Assembly (NCBI RefSeq): GCF_008364845.1
Contig: NZ_VTTP01000012.1
Coordinates: 62,001 to 126,000 of the forward strand
DNA length: 64,000 nucleotides
Direction of reading: 5' to 3'
From: Actinotalea subterranea
GTDB lineage: Bacteria > Actinomycetota > Actinomycetes > Actinomycetales > Cellulomonadaceae
A program made the translations under genes and the position numbers. Of this stretch, positions 7,988 through 16,481 are shown piece after piece. Below the pieces are notes generated by a model. The model worked only from the letters and a program-made list of their open reading frames with translations. It was not told the origin of the DNA and did no database searches. How positions within the stretch are numbered: position 1 is the first letter of the stretch; the number at the start of each line of letters is the position of its first letter.

Positions 7988-8074
7988 ACTAACGTGGCGC
8001 TCCTTGGTCTCACGCTGACCGAGGCCCGCCGCCGGCGCGACCCTGCGGCGAGCTCCCACGCTGGAAGGAACGCC

Positions 8075-10999
8075 GTGACCACCACCACGGACCATGTGAC
8101 CCCGCCCCCGTCAGCCGCGCCCGCGTCCGCCCCCGCGGCGGCACCCGCGCCGGACACGCGCATCCACGTGACCAAGCGCGACGGGACGCGCGAGCCGTAC
8201 GACGCGGACCGCATCAACCGCGCGATCGAGCGGGCCGCCGTCGGCCTCAAGGACCAGATCTCGAAGGTCACGCAGGTGGCCTCGGAGCTCGCGATCACCC
8301 TGTTCGACGGCATCACCACCGAGCAGCTCGACGAGGCCGCCATCGGTGTCGCCGTGCAGAACGTGAAGGACGACCCGGACTTCGACGTCATCGCCGCACG
8401 CCTGCTGCGCAAGGTCCTCTACAAGCGCGTCCTCGGCGACTACGAGTCCGACCTCGAGCTCGCGCTCCTGCACCAGGCCCGCTTCCCCGGCTACGTGCGC
8501 GACGCCGTCGAGACCGGCCTGCTCGACACGCGGCTCGCGAGCAACTTCGACCTCGACGTGCTCGCCGCCGCGCTCGACCACCGCCACGACGAGCTGCTCC
8601 GCTACACGGGCACCGTCACCATGCGGAACCGCTACATGATCAACGACCGGACCGGGAAGCCGCTCGAGGTCCCCCAGTACTTCTGGATGCGCGTCGCCAT
8701 GGGGCTCTCGCTCAACGAGGCGAACCCGACGGCCGCCGCGGTCGGGTTCTACTCCGCGATCGCGCGCCTCGAGTACCTGCCCGCCGGCTCGACGCTCGTC
8801 AACGCCGGGACGTCCTACCCGCAGCTCTCCAACTGCTTCGTCATGCAGATGGACGACGACATCGAGCACATCGCGACGTCCGTCCGCAACGTCATGTGGC
8901 TGACCAAGGGCACGGGCGGCATCGGCCTGTCGGTCACCAAGCTGCGGGCCGAGGGCTCGCCGATCCGGTCCAACAACACGACGTCGACCGGCCCCATCCC
9001 CTTCATGCACACCATCGACTCGACGCTGCGCGCCGTGTCCCGCGGTGGCAAGAAGTTCGGCGCCCTGTGCTTCTACATGGAGAACTGGCACCTCGACTTC
9101 GCCCAGTTCCTCGACCTGCGGCAGAACTCCGGCGACCCGTACCGGCGCACCCGCACCGCGAACACCGCCGTCTGGATCTCCGACGAGTTCATGAAGCGCG
9201 TCGCGGCCGACGACGACTGGTACCTCTTCGACCCCGCCGAGACGCCCGACCTCGTCGAGCTCGTGGGCCGCGAGTTCTCCGAGCGCTACGCGCGGTACGT
9301 CGCCGACGCCGAGACGGGCCGCATCCGCCGCTTCCGCAAGATGAAGGCCCGCGAGCAGTGGACCGCGATGCTCATCTCGCTGCAGACCACGTCGCACCCG
9401 TGGCTCACGTGGAAGGACACCATCAACGCGCGTGCCCTCAACGACAACACCGGCACCATCCACCTGTCGAACCTGTGCACGGAGATCACGCTGCCGCAGG
9501 ACCGCGACTCGATCGCGGTCTGCAACCTCGCGTCGGTGAACCTGTCGACGCACCTCGTCGACGGCGAGATCGACTGGGACCTGCTCGCGGCCTCGACGCG
9601 GCTCGCGGTGCGCCAGCTCGACAACCTCGTCGACATCACGCTGTCCTCCGTGGGCGAGTCCGAGAAGGCGAACCGCGAGAACCGCGCGGTGGGCCTCGGC
9701 GTCATGGGCTTCACGGACCTCACCGAGCGCCTCGGCTACGCCTACGAGTCCCAGGAGGCGTACGACCTCATCGACCAGCTCGTCGAGTTCATCAGCTGGC
9801 ACGCGATCGACGCGAGCGCGGACCTGGCCCGCGAGCGCGGCTCCTACCCGAACTTCGAGGGGTCGGGCTGGTCCAAGGGCATGGTCCCGATCGACACCCT
9901 CGACCGGCTCGAGGCGGACCGCGGCGTCCCCGTCCAGGTCGACCGCACCACGCGCCTCGACTGGGACGCGCTGCGCACCAAGGTCGCGGGCGGCATCCGC
10001 AACGCGACGCTCATGGCGATCGCCCCGACGGCGTCGATCGGCCTCGTCGCGGGCACGACGCCGGGCCTCGACCCGCAGTTCTCGCAGATCTTCTCCCGTG
10101 CCACGAGCTCGGGGAAGTTCCTCGAGGTCAACCGCAACCTGGTCCGCGACCTCCAGCAGCTGGGCCTGTGGGAGCAGGTGCGCGACGACCTCCTCGCCGC
10201 GCAGGGCGACCTCTCCGCCGTCGCGGGCGTGCCCGAGCACCTCAAGGCGGTGTACCGGACGTCGTTCCAGCTCTCGCCGTACGCGTTCATCGAGGTCGCC
10301 TCGCGCGCCCAGAAGTGGATCGACCAGGCCATCAGCCGCAACATCTACCTCGCGTCACGCGACGTCGGTGAGATGGCGGCGCTCTACCAGGCGGCGTGGG
10401 AGCGCGGCGTCAAGACGACGTACTACCTGCACGTGAAGCCGCGTCACACGGCCGAGCAGTCCACGGTCCGCGTCAACAAGGCCGAGACGCGCCCGACGAC
10501 GATCGACGCCGCGCCCTCCTCCGGCACGACGAGCGCACCCTCCGCCGCACCCCGCCGCGGGTTCGGCTTCGGCCGCGCGGGCGGCGCGGGCACGGCGGCG
10601 ACGCCCGAGGTCCGCACAACGCCGGCGGCCCCGGCCCCGGCCCCGGCGCCCGCACCGGACGCGACGGCGACGGCGACACCGGCGCAGCAAGCCGCCGTCT
10701 CCCTGGTCACGGCTGCGCCGGCGACCCTCGACCTGGTCACCGCGGCTGTCCGCGCCCGGCCGGTCACGGCCACGCCCGCCCCGATCGCAGCACCTGCACC
10801 GATCGCTGCTCCCGCCCCGGCTGTGGCACCCGTCCCGACGGCCTCGGAGGCGGTCGCGGCGCCCGCGAGCACCACGACGAGCGCCGCACCCATCGCCCTG
10901 CTCGACGTCACCGACGTGAGCGAGACGGACGACATGGTCGGCGGCGTCGCGTGCCCCGTCGACCCGATGGAGCGGCTCCAGTGCGAGTCGTGCCAGTGA
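8075..10999 (+). CDS. nrdA: Ribonucleoside-diphosphate reductase, alpha subunit
   Basis: 974 residues; reduces ribonucleotides to deoxyribonucleotides with NrdB. An N-terminal ATP-cone (about 28-115, VTKRDGTREPYDADRI) gives allosteric control by dATP. Active-site residues are visible: C254 (SNCF) and C483 (VCNLAS) as the disulfide pair, C468 and E470 in NLCTEI as thiyl-radical Cys and general base, and the radical-relay pair Y783-Y784 (TTYYLHVK). The C-terminal shuttle cysteines are CESC at the end. A roughly 150-residue Ala/Pro-rich linker separates core and shuttle tail. GTG at 8075 has GGAAGGAA upstream, which decides it over a GTG at 7994 that touches the NrdR box. nrdB follows after 56 bp. 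Confidence 0.95.
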   Translation: MTTTTDHVTPPPSAAPASAPAAAPAPDTRIHVTKRDGTREPYDADRINRAIERAAVGLKDQISKVTQVASELAITLFDGITTEQLDEAAIGVAVQNVKDDPDFDVIAARLLRKVLYKRVLGDYESDLELALLHQARFPGYVRDAVETGLLDTRLASNFDLDVLAAALDHRHDELLRYTGTVTMRNRYMINDRTGKPLEVPQYFWMRVAMGLSLNEANPTAAAVGFYSAIARLEYLPAGSTLVNAGTSYPQLSNCFVMQMDDDIEHIATSVRNVMWLTKGTGGIGLSVTKLRAEGSPIRSNNTTSTGPIPFMHTIDSTLRAVSRGGKKFGALCFYMENWHLDFAQFLDLRQNSGDPYRRTRTANTAVWISDEFMKRVAADDDWYLFDPAETPDLVELVGREFSERYARYVADAETGRIRRFRKMKAREQWTAMLISLQTTSHPWLTWKDTINARALNDNTGTIHLSNLCTEITLPQDRDSIAVCNLASVNLSTHLVDGEIDWDLLAASTRLAVRQLDNLVDITLSSVGESEKANRENRAVGLGVMGFTDLTERLGYAYESQEAYDLIDQLVEFISWHAIDASADLARERGSYPNFEGSGWSKGMVPIDTLDRLEADRGVPVQVDRTTRLDWDALRTKVAGGIRNATLMAIAPTASIGLVAGTTPGLDPQFSQIFSRATSSGKFLEVNRNLVRDLQQLGLWEQVRDDLLAAQGDLSAVAGVPEHLKAVYRTSFQLSPYAFIEVASRAQKWIDQAISRNIYLASRDVGEMAALYQAAWERGVKTTYYLHVKPRHTAEQSTVRVNKAETRPTTIDAAPSSGTTSAPSAAPRRGFGFGRAGGAGTAATPEVRTTPAAPAPAPAPAPDATATATPAQQAAVSLVTAAPATLDLVTAAVRARPVTATPAPIAAPAPIAAPAPAVAPVPTASEAVAAPASTTTSAAPIALLDVTDVSETDDMVGGVACPVDPMERLQCESCQ

Positions 11000-11055
11000 C
11001 CCGGCCGACCACGCCGGACGACCACGCCCCCGCTTCTGACGCACCGAGGAGAACC

Positions 11056-12123
11056 ATGACCACCGACGCGACCGACCCCACGCCCGCCGCCCAGCCGACT
11101 GGGACCGCCGAGCCCACCCAGCCCGCCCACCGCGGCATCCTCGGCACGGGCATCGCCGAGGGACTGCTGCTCAAGCCCGTCCGCTACCAGTGGGCCATGG
11201 ACCTGTACGACCAGGCCGTGGCGAACACGTGGTTCCCCAACGAGATCCAGCTCGGTGAGGACCTCGCGGACTTCGGCCGCATGACGGACGAGGAGAAGCA
11301 CGCCGTCACGTTCCTCATGTCCTACTTCAACCCGAACGAGCTGCTGGTCAACAAGGCGCTCGCCTTCGGCGTCTACCCCTACATCAACGCCCCCGAGGCC
11401 CACCTGTACCTCGCGAAGCAGATGTGGGAGGAGGCCAACCACTGCATGAGCTTCGAGTACGTGCTCGAGACCTTCCCGATCGACCGGGCCGAGGCGTACG
11501 AGTCGCACGTGACGGTGCCGTCGATGGCCGCCAAGGAGGAGTTCGAGGTCCACTACATCCGCCGGATGACCGAGCAGACGCTCGACATCACGACGACCGA
11601 GGGCAAGCGCGACTTCGTGCGGAACCTCGTGGCCTACAACATCATCCTCGAGGGCATCTGGTTCTACAGCGGCTTCATGGTGGCCCTGAGCTTCCGTCAG
11701 CGGAACCTGCTGCGGAACTTCGGGTCGCTCATCGACTGGATCGTGCGCGACGAGTCCCTGCACCTGAAGTTCGGGATCAACCTGATCCTCACGGTCCTCG
11801 AGGAGAACGAGGACCTGCAGACGCCCGAGTTCGCCGACGAGATCCGCCAGATGGTGCTCGACGCCGTCGCGATGGAGGAGCAGTACAACCGGGACCTGCT
11901 GCCGGGCGGCATCCTCGGGCTCAACGCGGACTACGTGAACCAGTACGTGCGCTACCTGGCCGACCGCCGGCTCGAGGAGCTCGGGTTCGAGCCCCACTAC
12001 AACGCGTCGAACCCGGCGAAGTGGATGGCGACGGCCAACGACACCCTTCAGCTCGTCAACTTCTTCGAGGCGACCAACACGTCCTACGAGGTCAACGCGA
12101 GCGCGTCGAGCGCGCGCAGCTGA
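11056..12123 (+). CDS. nrdB: Ribonucleoside-diphosphate reductase beta subunit, class Ic-like
   Basis: 355 residues. Metal ligands are E95, E126, H129, E199, E233 and H236. The radical tyrosine of class Ia (H+4) is F133, and the first ligand is Glu rather than Asp. Both are the marks of Chlamydia-type class Ic R2, which uses a Mn(IV)/Fe(III) cofactor in place of a tyrosyl radical; the 31-residue E95-E126 and 34-residue E199-E233 spacings also fit. The C-terminal tail FFEATNTSYEVNAS keeps the tyrosine needed for radical transfer to NrdA, which argues against an R2lox oxidase. AGGAGA lies before the ATG, and the gene sits 56 bp behind nrdA. Metal content cannot be known from sequence. Confidence 0.92.
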   Translation: MTTDATDPTPAAQPTGTAEPTQPAHRGILGTGIAEGLLLKPVRYQWAMDLYDQAVANTWFPNEIQLGEDLADFGRMTDEEKHAVTFLMSYFNPNELLVNKALAFGVYPYINAPEAHLYLAKQMWEEANHCMSFEYVLETFPIDRAEAYESHVTVPSMAAKEEFEVHYIRRMTEQTLDITTTEGKRDFVRNLVAYNIILEGIWFYSGFMVALSFRQRNLLRNFGSLIDWIVRDESLHLKFGINLILTVLEENEDLQTPEFADEIRQMVLDAVAMEEQYNRDLLPGGILGLNADYVNQYVRYLADRRLEELGFEPHYNASNPAKWMATANDTLQLVNFFEATNTSYEVNASASSARS

Positions 12124-12174
12124 GCAACGGTCCGCGGCGTCGGGAGGGCACAGCGCCCGACGCCGCGGACCCGC

Positions 12175-13134
12175 TCAGGCGAGCGCCGACCAGATCAGCA
12201 GCTGCGTGACGAGGAACCCGACGACGTAGTTGACGCCCAGGAACCTGCGCCACCCACGGTTGGCGAGCGCGGCGTCGGCGTCGGGCACCGAGCGGTACGG
12301 CCACGCGAGGGCCGCGTACGGGAGCACCAGCACGGAGGCCAGAGGCCCGGGCCACGGCACGGCGAGCAGCAGCAGGCCCGCCGCCAGGTAGCTCGCGATC
12401 GCGAGCCGCACCGTGGTCCGTGCGCCGAGCACCGTGGCGACGGACGCGATGCCGCCCGCACGGTCCGGGACCACGTCCTGGACGGCGCCGAAGGCCTGGC
12501 TCGCGCCGCCCCACACAAAGAAGGCGGCGAGGATGATCCAGGCGCCGCGGCCGATCGGCTCCCCGGCCAGCACCAGCCCGTACAGGGCGGGTGAGACGAA
12601 GTGGGTGCTCGACGTCAGGGAGTCCAGCACCGGCCGCTCCTTGAACCGGAGCCGGGGCGCCGAGTACGCGACGACGGCGAACAGCGAGAACGCGAGCACC
12701 GCCCAGGAGACGGGCGACCCCACGGCCACGAGGTACGCCACGAACGGCACGGGCAGGAGCACGGCCGCGAGGAGCGTCGTGCGGTGCAGCCGGCGGTCGA
12801 GCAGCGCACCCTCGACCCCGCCCTTGCGGGGGTTCGCGAGGTCCGACTCGTAGTCGAACACGTCGTTGATCCCGTACATCAGCAGGTTGTACGGGATCAG
12901 GAAGAACAGCGTGCCGACGACGAGCCGCGCGTCGACCTCCCGCGTCGCCATCACGTAGGCGGCGGCGAACGGGTAGGCGGTGTTGACCCAGCTCACGGGC
13001 CGCGACGCGACCAGGAGCTGCCGCAGCGTCGCCCCCGCACCGCCCGTCGCCCCCGCACCGCCCGTCGCCCGGGCCCCGCCCGCCGTCCCGGGCCCGTCGG
13101 GCGCACCGGCCCCGCCACTGCCCACGCGGCTCAC
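12175..13134 (-). CDS. crtEb: UbiA-family prenyltransferase, probable lycopene elongase
   Basis: 319 residues, multi-pass membrane protein. The UbiA diphosphate/Mg motif is GINDVFDYESDLANPRKGG (about 100), followed by several hydrophobic helices. As the last gene of a carotenoid operon carrying paired small cyclases, it most likely adds C5 units to lycopene to build C50 carotenoids (flavuxanthin type). Its GTG start overlaps the crtYf stop (GTGA). The first 35 residues are a Gly/Ala low-complexity stretch encoded by 18-bp tandem repeats. The gene name rests on context. Confidence 0.85.
   Translation of the reverse strand: MSRVGSGGAGAPDGPGTAGGARATGGAGATGGAGATLRQLLVASRPVSWVNTAYPFAAAYVMATREVDARLVVGTLFFLIPYNLLMYGINDVFDYESDLANPRKGGVEGALLDRRLHRTTLLAAVLLPVPFVAYLVAVGSPVSWAVLAFSLFAVVAYSAPRLRFKERPVLDSLTSSTHFVSPALYGLVLAGEPIGRGAWIILAAFFVWGGASQAFGAVQDVVPDRAGGIASVATVLGARTTVRLAIASYLAAGLLLLAVPWPGPLASVLVLPYAALAWPYRSVPDADAALANRGWRRFLGVNYVVGFLVTQLLIWSALA
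13030..13083 (-). repeat. 18-bp tandem repeat in the crtEb N-terminus
   Basis: The unit CGCCCCCGCACCGCCCGT is present twice exactly (13030-13047, 13048-13065) with a third diverged copy (13066-13083). It encodes a TGGAGA-like repeat in the unstructured N-terminus before the first membrane helix. Confidence 0.75.
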
Positions 13135-13445
13135 CTCTCACCCTCCGCCCGACGACGCCGGCCCAGCAGGTGCCACAGCGCCGGCAGCAGCAGCACGCCC
13201 GCGAGGGGGTAGCTGAGGTCCTCGACCGGCGCGACGCCGAGGTCGATGCCGACGAGGTGGGCCTGGCCGTAGGTGAACAGGCCCGCCCGGATCATGAGGT
13301 TGTCGAAGACGACGGTCATGACCGCGAGCGCGACGAACGCGAGGGCCACCGGGCGCGCCCGGGGCAGCCCGGTCCGGCGTCGGACGACGACCGCCACCAC
13401 GGCGGCGACGGCCACGAACGCGAGGGCGAGCCACAGGTACGTCAC
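13131..13445 (-). CDS. crtYf: Lycopene cyclase subunit (CrtYf/CrtYd type)
   Basis: 104 residues with three predicted membrane helices. It shows the small-cyclase motif FDNLMIRAGLFTYG and the PVEDLSYPL region. In C50 producers two such small proteins form a heterodimeric cyclase. The GTG start at 13445 overlaps the crtYe stop by 4 bp, and its own stop overlaps the crtEb start, so translation is coupled. Which of the two subunits is e or f is assigned by operon order. Confidence 0.85.
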   Translation of the reverse strand: MTYLWLALAFVAVAAVVAVVVRRRTGLPRARPVALAFVALAVMTVVFDNLMIRAGLFTYGQAHLVGIDLGVAPVEDLSYPLAGVLLLPALWHLLGRRRRAEGER

Positions 13446-13819
13446 CGCGCACCTCCCGGGCGGCCCTCGCCGGAGACCGCCGCCGGTGCCCCGGTCGTCG
13501 ACCGCCGACCGCGCGGGGACCAGCGCGCGAACGCCGCGTACAGGTTCATCGTGAGGTAGCTCAGCAGCACCAGGAACCCGATCTCTTCGATCGGGAGGTG
13601 CGGCGCGAGCAGGATGCCCGTCATGTACGGCGTCTGCCCGCGCGCGAAGATGCCGAGGCCGACGCCCGCGAGGTCCCACGCCACGAAGAACGCGACGCCC
13701 GCGAGCAGGACGACCGCCGCGCGTCGGGCATCGGCGAAGAAGAACAGCCGGTGGCGGTGGTCGAGGATCACCATGCCGAGGATCGAGAGGGCGAGCGCAC
13801 CGGCGTACGCCAGGCTCAT
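13442..13819 (-). CDS. crtYe: Lycopene cyclase subunit (CrtYe/CrtYc type)
   Basis: 125 residues, three membrane helices. The motifs DHRHRLFFF, FVAWDLAGVGLGIFARGQ and LPIEEIGFLVLLSYLTMN are typical of the heterodimeric lycopene cyclases; PxEE is the conserved acidic pair. The ATG at 13819 overlaps the crtI stop by 4 bp. It works with the downstream subunit to form epsilon, beta or gamma end groups; which one cannot be told from the sequence. Confidence 0.88.
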   Translation of the reverse strand: MSLAYAGALALSILGMVILDHRHRLFFFADARRAAVVLLAGVAFFVAWDLAGVGLGIFARGQTPYMTGILLAPHLPIEEIGFLVLLSYLTMNLYAAFARWSPRGRRSTTGAPAAVSGEGRPGGAR

Positions 13820-15576
13820 GCGCGCGCCTCGCCGCCGGCGTGCGTCCGCAGGTCCGCGACCGCCGGGAGGTCGGGCATGCGCGACCCGAGCGGCTCGGCC
13901 AGCGGCCCGGAGGACACGTCGCCCCGCAGGCGCTTGACCACGAGCTCCGCGGAGATCAGGCACATCGGCAGCCCGATGCCGGGGATCACCGACCCGCCCG
14001 CGTACAGCAGGCCCGCGACGCGGCGCGAGACGTTGCCCGCACGGAACATCGCGCTCTGGCCGAGCGTGTGCGCGGGGCCGAGCGCGGTCCCGCGCCAGGC
14101 GCGCAGGTCCTCCGCCCAGTCCGCGGGCCCCACGGTGCGCCGCAGCACGACGCGCTCGGCGAGGTCGTCGACACCGGTCCACGAGGCGATCTGACCGATG
14201 ACCGCGTCGGCGAGCTCCTCGACCCACGGGTCACCCGTGCCGTCGAGGCCACCGCGGCCGAGGCGCACGTCGGGCGGCACCGGCACCAGGACGACGATGT
14301 TCTCCATGCCCTCGGGCGCGGCCGTCGGGTCGGTCGCGGTCACGCGGCTCACGTACACGGACGTCGGGTCCGGCATACGGGCGGGCGGCGCGTCGGTCAG
14401 CGGCGCGAAGATCCGGTCGAACGTCCGGTCCCAGCTGTCCGCGAAGAAGAGGCTGTGGTGCTCGATCTGCGGCAGGGGCCCGCGCACGCCGAGGTAGAGC
14501 ATCACGGCGCTCGGTCCCGGCACCTGCTTGCGCCACCAGCCCGGCGAGTAGGAGCGCAGCTCGGCGGGCAGCAGCTGCTGCTCGGTGTGGTGCAGGTCCG
14601 CGGTCGAGACGACGACGTCGGCCGCAAGCTCGTGCGTGCGGCCGTCGGCGTCGCGGTACCGGACGCCTGTCGCGCGGGCACGGTGCCCGGAGCCGTCGAA
14701 CCCGCCGAGCCACGCCGGTGCCTTCGCGAGGGCCGCGCGAACGCCCGCGGCGGGGCCGCTCAGCGGCGCGACGGGCAGGGGCGTCGTCGTCAGGGCCGTG
14801 ACGTCGGCGCCCGTGCGGATCCGCACGCCCTCCTTCTCGGCGACGCGACGCATCGCGTCGACCAGCTCGCCGAAGCCGCCGCGGGGGTAGAGCACGCCGT
14901 CGGTCAGGTCGAGGTAGCTCATGAGGTGGTACATGCTCGGCGTGAGGCGCGGCGCGGAGCCGAGGAACACGGCGGGGTACCCGAGGACCTGCTGGAGCCG
15001 GGTGTCGTCGACGGTGCCCCGGATGCGCGACTCGAGGGACTGGGTGAGCAGGCGCACGAGCTCGGGCAGGTGACGGAGCACGTCCGGGTGCGCGCTGCGG
15101 ACCAGGGACGCGAACGTCGTGTACAGGAAGTGGCGGGTCGCGATCGTGTACGCCTGCGACGCCGACGCGAGGTAGGCGCGCAGGCGCTCGCCGGCGCCGG
15201 GCTCGATCTCCTCGAACAGCCGGACGCTGTCCTCGAGGTCCGAGCGGATGTCGAGGGGCTCGTGCTCCTCGTAGTACACGCGGTAGGCCGGGTCGAGGCG
15301 CACGAGGTCGAGCTGCTCGTCCGCGGACGTCCCCAGGAGCCGGAACCAGTGGTCGAAGACCTCGGGCATGAGGTACCACGACGGGCCGATGTCGAAGCGG
15401 AAGCCGTCGCTGCGCCACGGTGCGGCGCGCCCGCCGACGTCGTCGCGCGCCTCGAGCACGGTGACGTCCCAGCCGTCGCGCGCGAGCAGCGCGGACGTGG
15501 CGAGGCCCGCGACACCGCCCCCGATGACGACGGCCGGACGCCGACGGATGCCCGCCGCGGTCCCGTCGGCGGTCAT
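13816..15576 (-). CDS. crtI: Phytoene desaturase
   Basis: 586 residues. The N-terminal FAD dinucleotide-binding motif is VVIGGGVAGLATSALLARDG, followed by VLEARDDVGGRA, and the C-terminal carotenoid-oxidase signature is LYAGGSVIPGIGLPMCLISA. It converts phytoene to lycopene at the membrane. It is somewhat longer than the usual 500-550 residues owing to an Ala/Pro/Gly insertion near residue 280 and a C-terminal tail. It overlaps crtB upstream and crtYe downstream by 4 bp each. Confidence 0.95.
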   Translation of the reverse strand: MTADGTAAGIRRRPAVVIGGGVAGLATSALLARDGWDVTVLEARDDVGGRAAPWRSDGFRFDIGPSWYLMPEVFDHWFRLLGTSADEQLDLVRLDPAYRVYYEEHEPLDIRSDLEDSVRLFEEIEPGAGERLRAYLASASQAYTIATRHFLYTTFASLVRSAHPDVLRHLPELVRLLTQSLESRIRGTVDDTRLQQVLGYPAVFLGSAPRLTPSMYHLMSYLDLTDGVLYPRGGFGELVDAMRRVAEKEGVRIRTGADVTALTTTPLPVAPLSGPAAGVRAALAKAPAWLGGFDGSGHRARATGVRYRDADGRTHELAADVVVSTADLHHTEQQLLPAELRSYSPGWWRKQVPGPSAVMLYLGVRGPLPQIEHHSLFFADSWDRTFDRIFAPLTDAPPARMPDPTSVYVSRVTATDPTAAPEGMENIVVLVPVPPDVRLGRGGLDGTGDPWVEELADAVIGQIASWTGVDDLAERVVLRRTVGPADWAEDLRAWRGTALGPAHTLGQSAMFRAGNVSRRVAGLLYAGGSVIPGIGLPMCLISAELVVKRLRGDVSSGPLAEPLGSRMPDLPAVADLRTHAGGEARA

Positions 15577-16481
15577 CGGGCACCCGCCGGTGCGAGCCGG
15601 CCGGGCGTGGGCCGGGACCCGCCGCCGCGCAGGGCGCGCGCGGCGACACGGACCTTGACGGGCCCAGGGACGCGGACGCGGGTTCGCGCGATCTCCGCCG
15701 CCGGGGTCACCGACAGCCGGCGCGTGAGCTCCGCGAAGAGCCCGTACGCGACGGCCACCGCACGGCGGGCCGCACCGGGCAGCCCGGCCATGGCGGTCGC
15801 CGCGAGCCGCAGGTCGTTCTCGATGTCGGCCAGGATCACGCGCTTCTGCTCCTCGGTGAGGTTCTGCGGGTCCACGTCCACGAAGTAGCTGCGGCCGAGC
15901 CGGTCGCTGTCGTCGGCGAGGTCCCGCAAGAAGTTGATCTTCTGGAAGGCGGCGCCGAGAGCCCGTGCCCCGGGGGTCAGGCGCTCGTACCGGGCCTCGC
16001 GCTCCGCGGGCGGCACGTCGAGGAGGAAGACCCGCAGGCACATGAGCCCGACGACCTCGGCCGAGCCGTACACGTAGGTCGCGAGGCTCTCGGCGTCGTG
16101 CACCGTCCGCTCGAGGTCCATGCGCATCGACGCGAAGAAGGGGCGCGTGAGGTCCTCGCGGATCCCCGCGCGGCGGGCCGTGCGCGCGAAGGCGTGGACG
16201 AGGAGGTTCGTCGAGTAGCCGCGCTCCAGGGCGCGCTCCGTCTCGGCCTCGAGCGCGTCGAGGAGCCGCCCCGCCTCCACCGCGTCGCCGCCCGCCTCGG
16301 CTGCGGCACCGTCGACGACCTCGTCCGCGAGCCTGACCAGGGCGTACACGTTGCGGATGTCCGTGCGGCAGTGCGCCGCGAGGATCCTGGTGGCGAGCCC
16401 GAAGCTCGTCGAGTACTCCCGGACCACGAGGTCCGCGGCGCGCTGAGCGACCGTGTCGTAGAGCGTCAGGCGGGCGGGCAC
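15573..16481 (-). CDS. crtB: Phytoene synthase
   Basis: 302 residues. It condenses two geranylgeranyl diphosphates to phytoene. The first Asp-rich motif is seen in VRLADEVVDG, and the second is KINFLRDLADDSDRLGRSYF (FLRDxxDD type). The N-terminal YSTSFGLATRIL is family-typical. The start lies within the end of crtE (16-bp overlap), and the stop overlaps crtI by 4 bp. Confidence 0.95.
   Translation of the reverse strand: MPARLTLYDTVAQRAADLVVREYSTSFGLATRILAAHCRTDIRNVYALVRLADEVVDGAAAEAGGDAVEAGRLLDALEAETERALERGYSTNLLVHAFARTARRAGIREDLTRPFFASMRMDLERTVHDAESLATYVYGSAEVVGLMCLRVFLLDVPPAEREARYERLTPGARALGAAFQKINFLRDLADDSDRLGRSYFVDVDPQNLTEEQKRVILADIENDLRLAATAMAGLPGAARRAVAVAYGLFAELTRRLSVTPAAEIARTRVRVPGPVKVRVAARALRGGGSRPTPGRLAPAGAR

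Noticed and set aside
11056-12123. NrdB as an R2lox ligand-binding oxidase
   Set aside because: It is paired with NrdA, keeps the C-terminal interaction tail with Tyr, and has the Phe/Glu pattern of R2c, not the Val-Tyr crosslink pattern.
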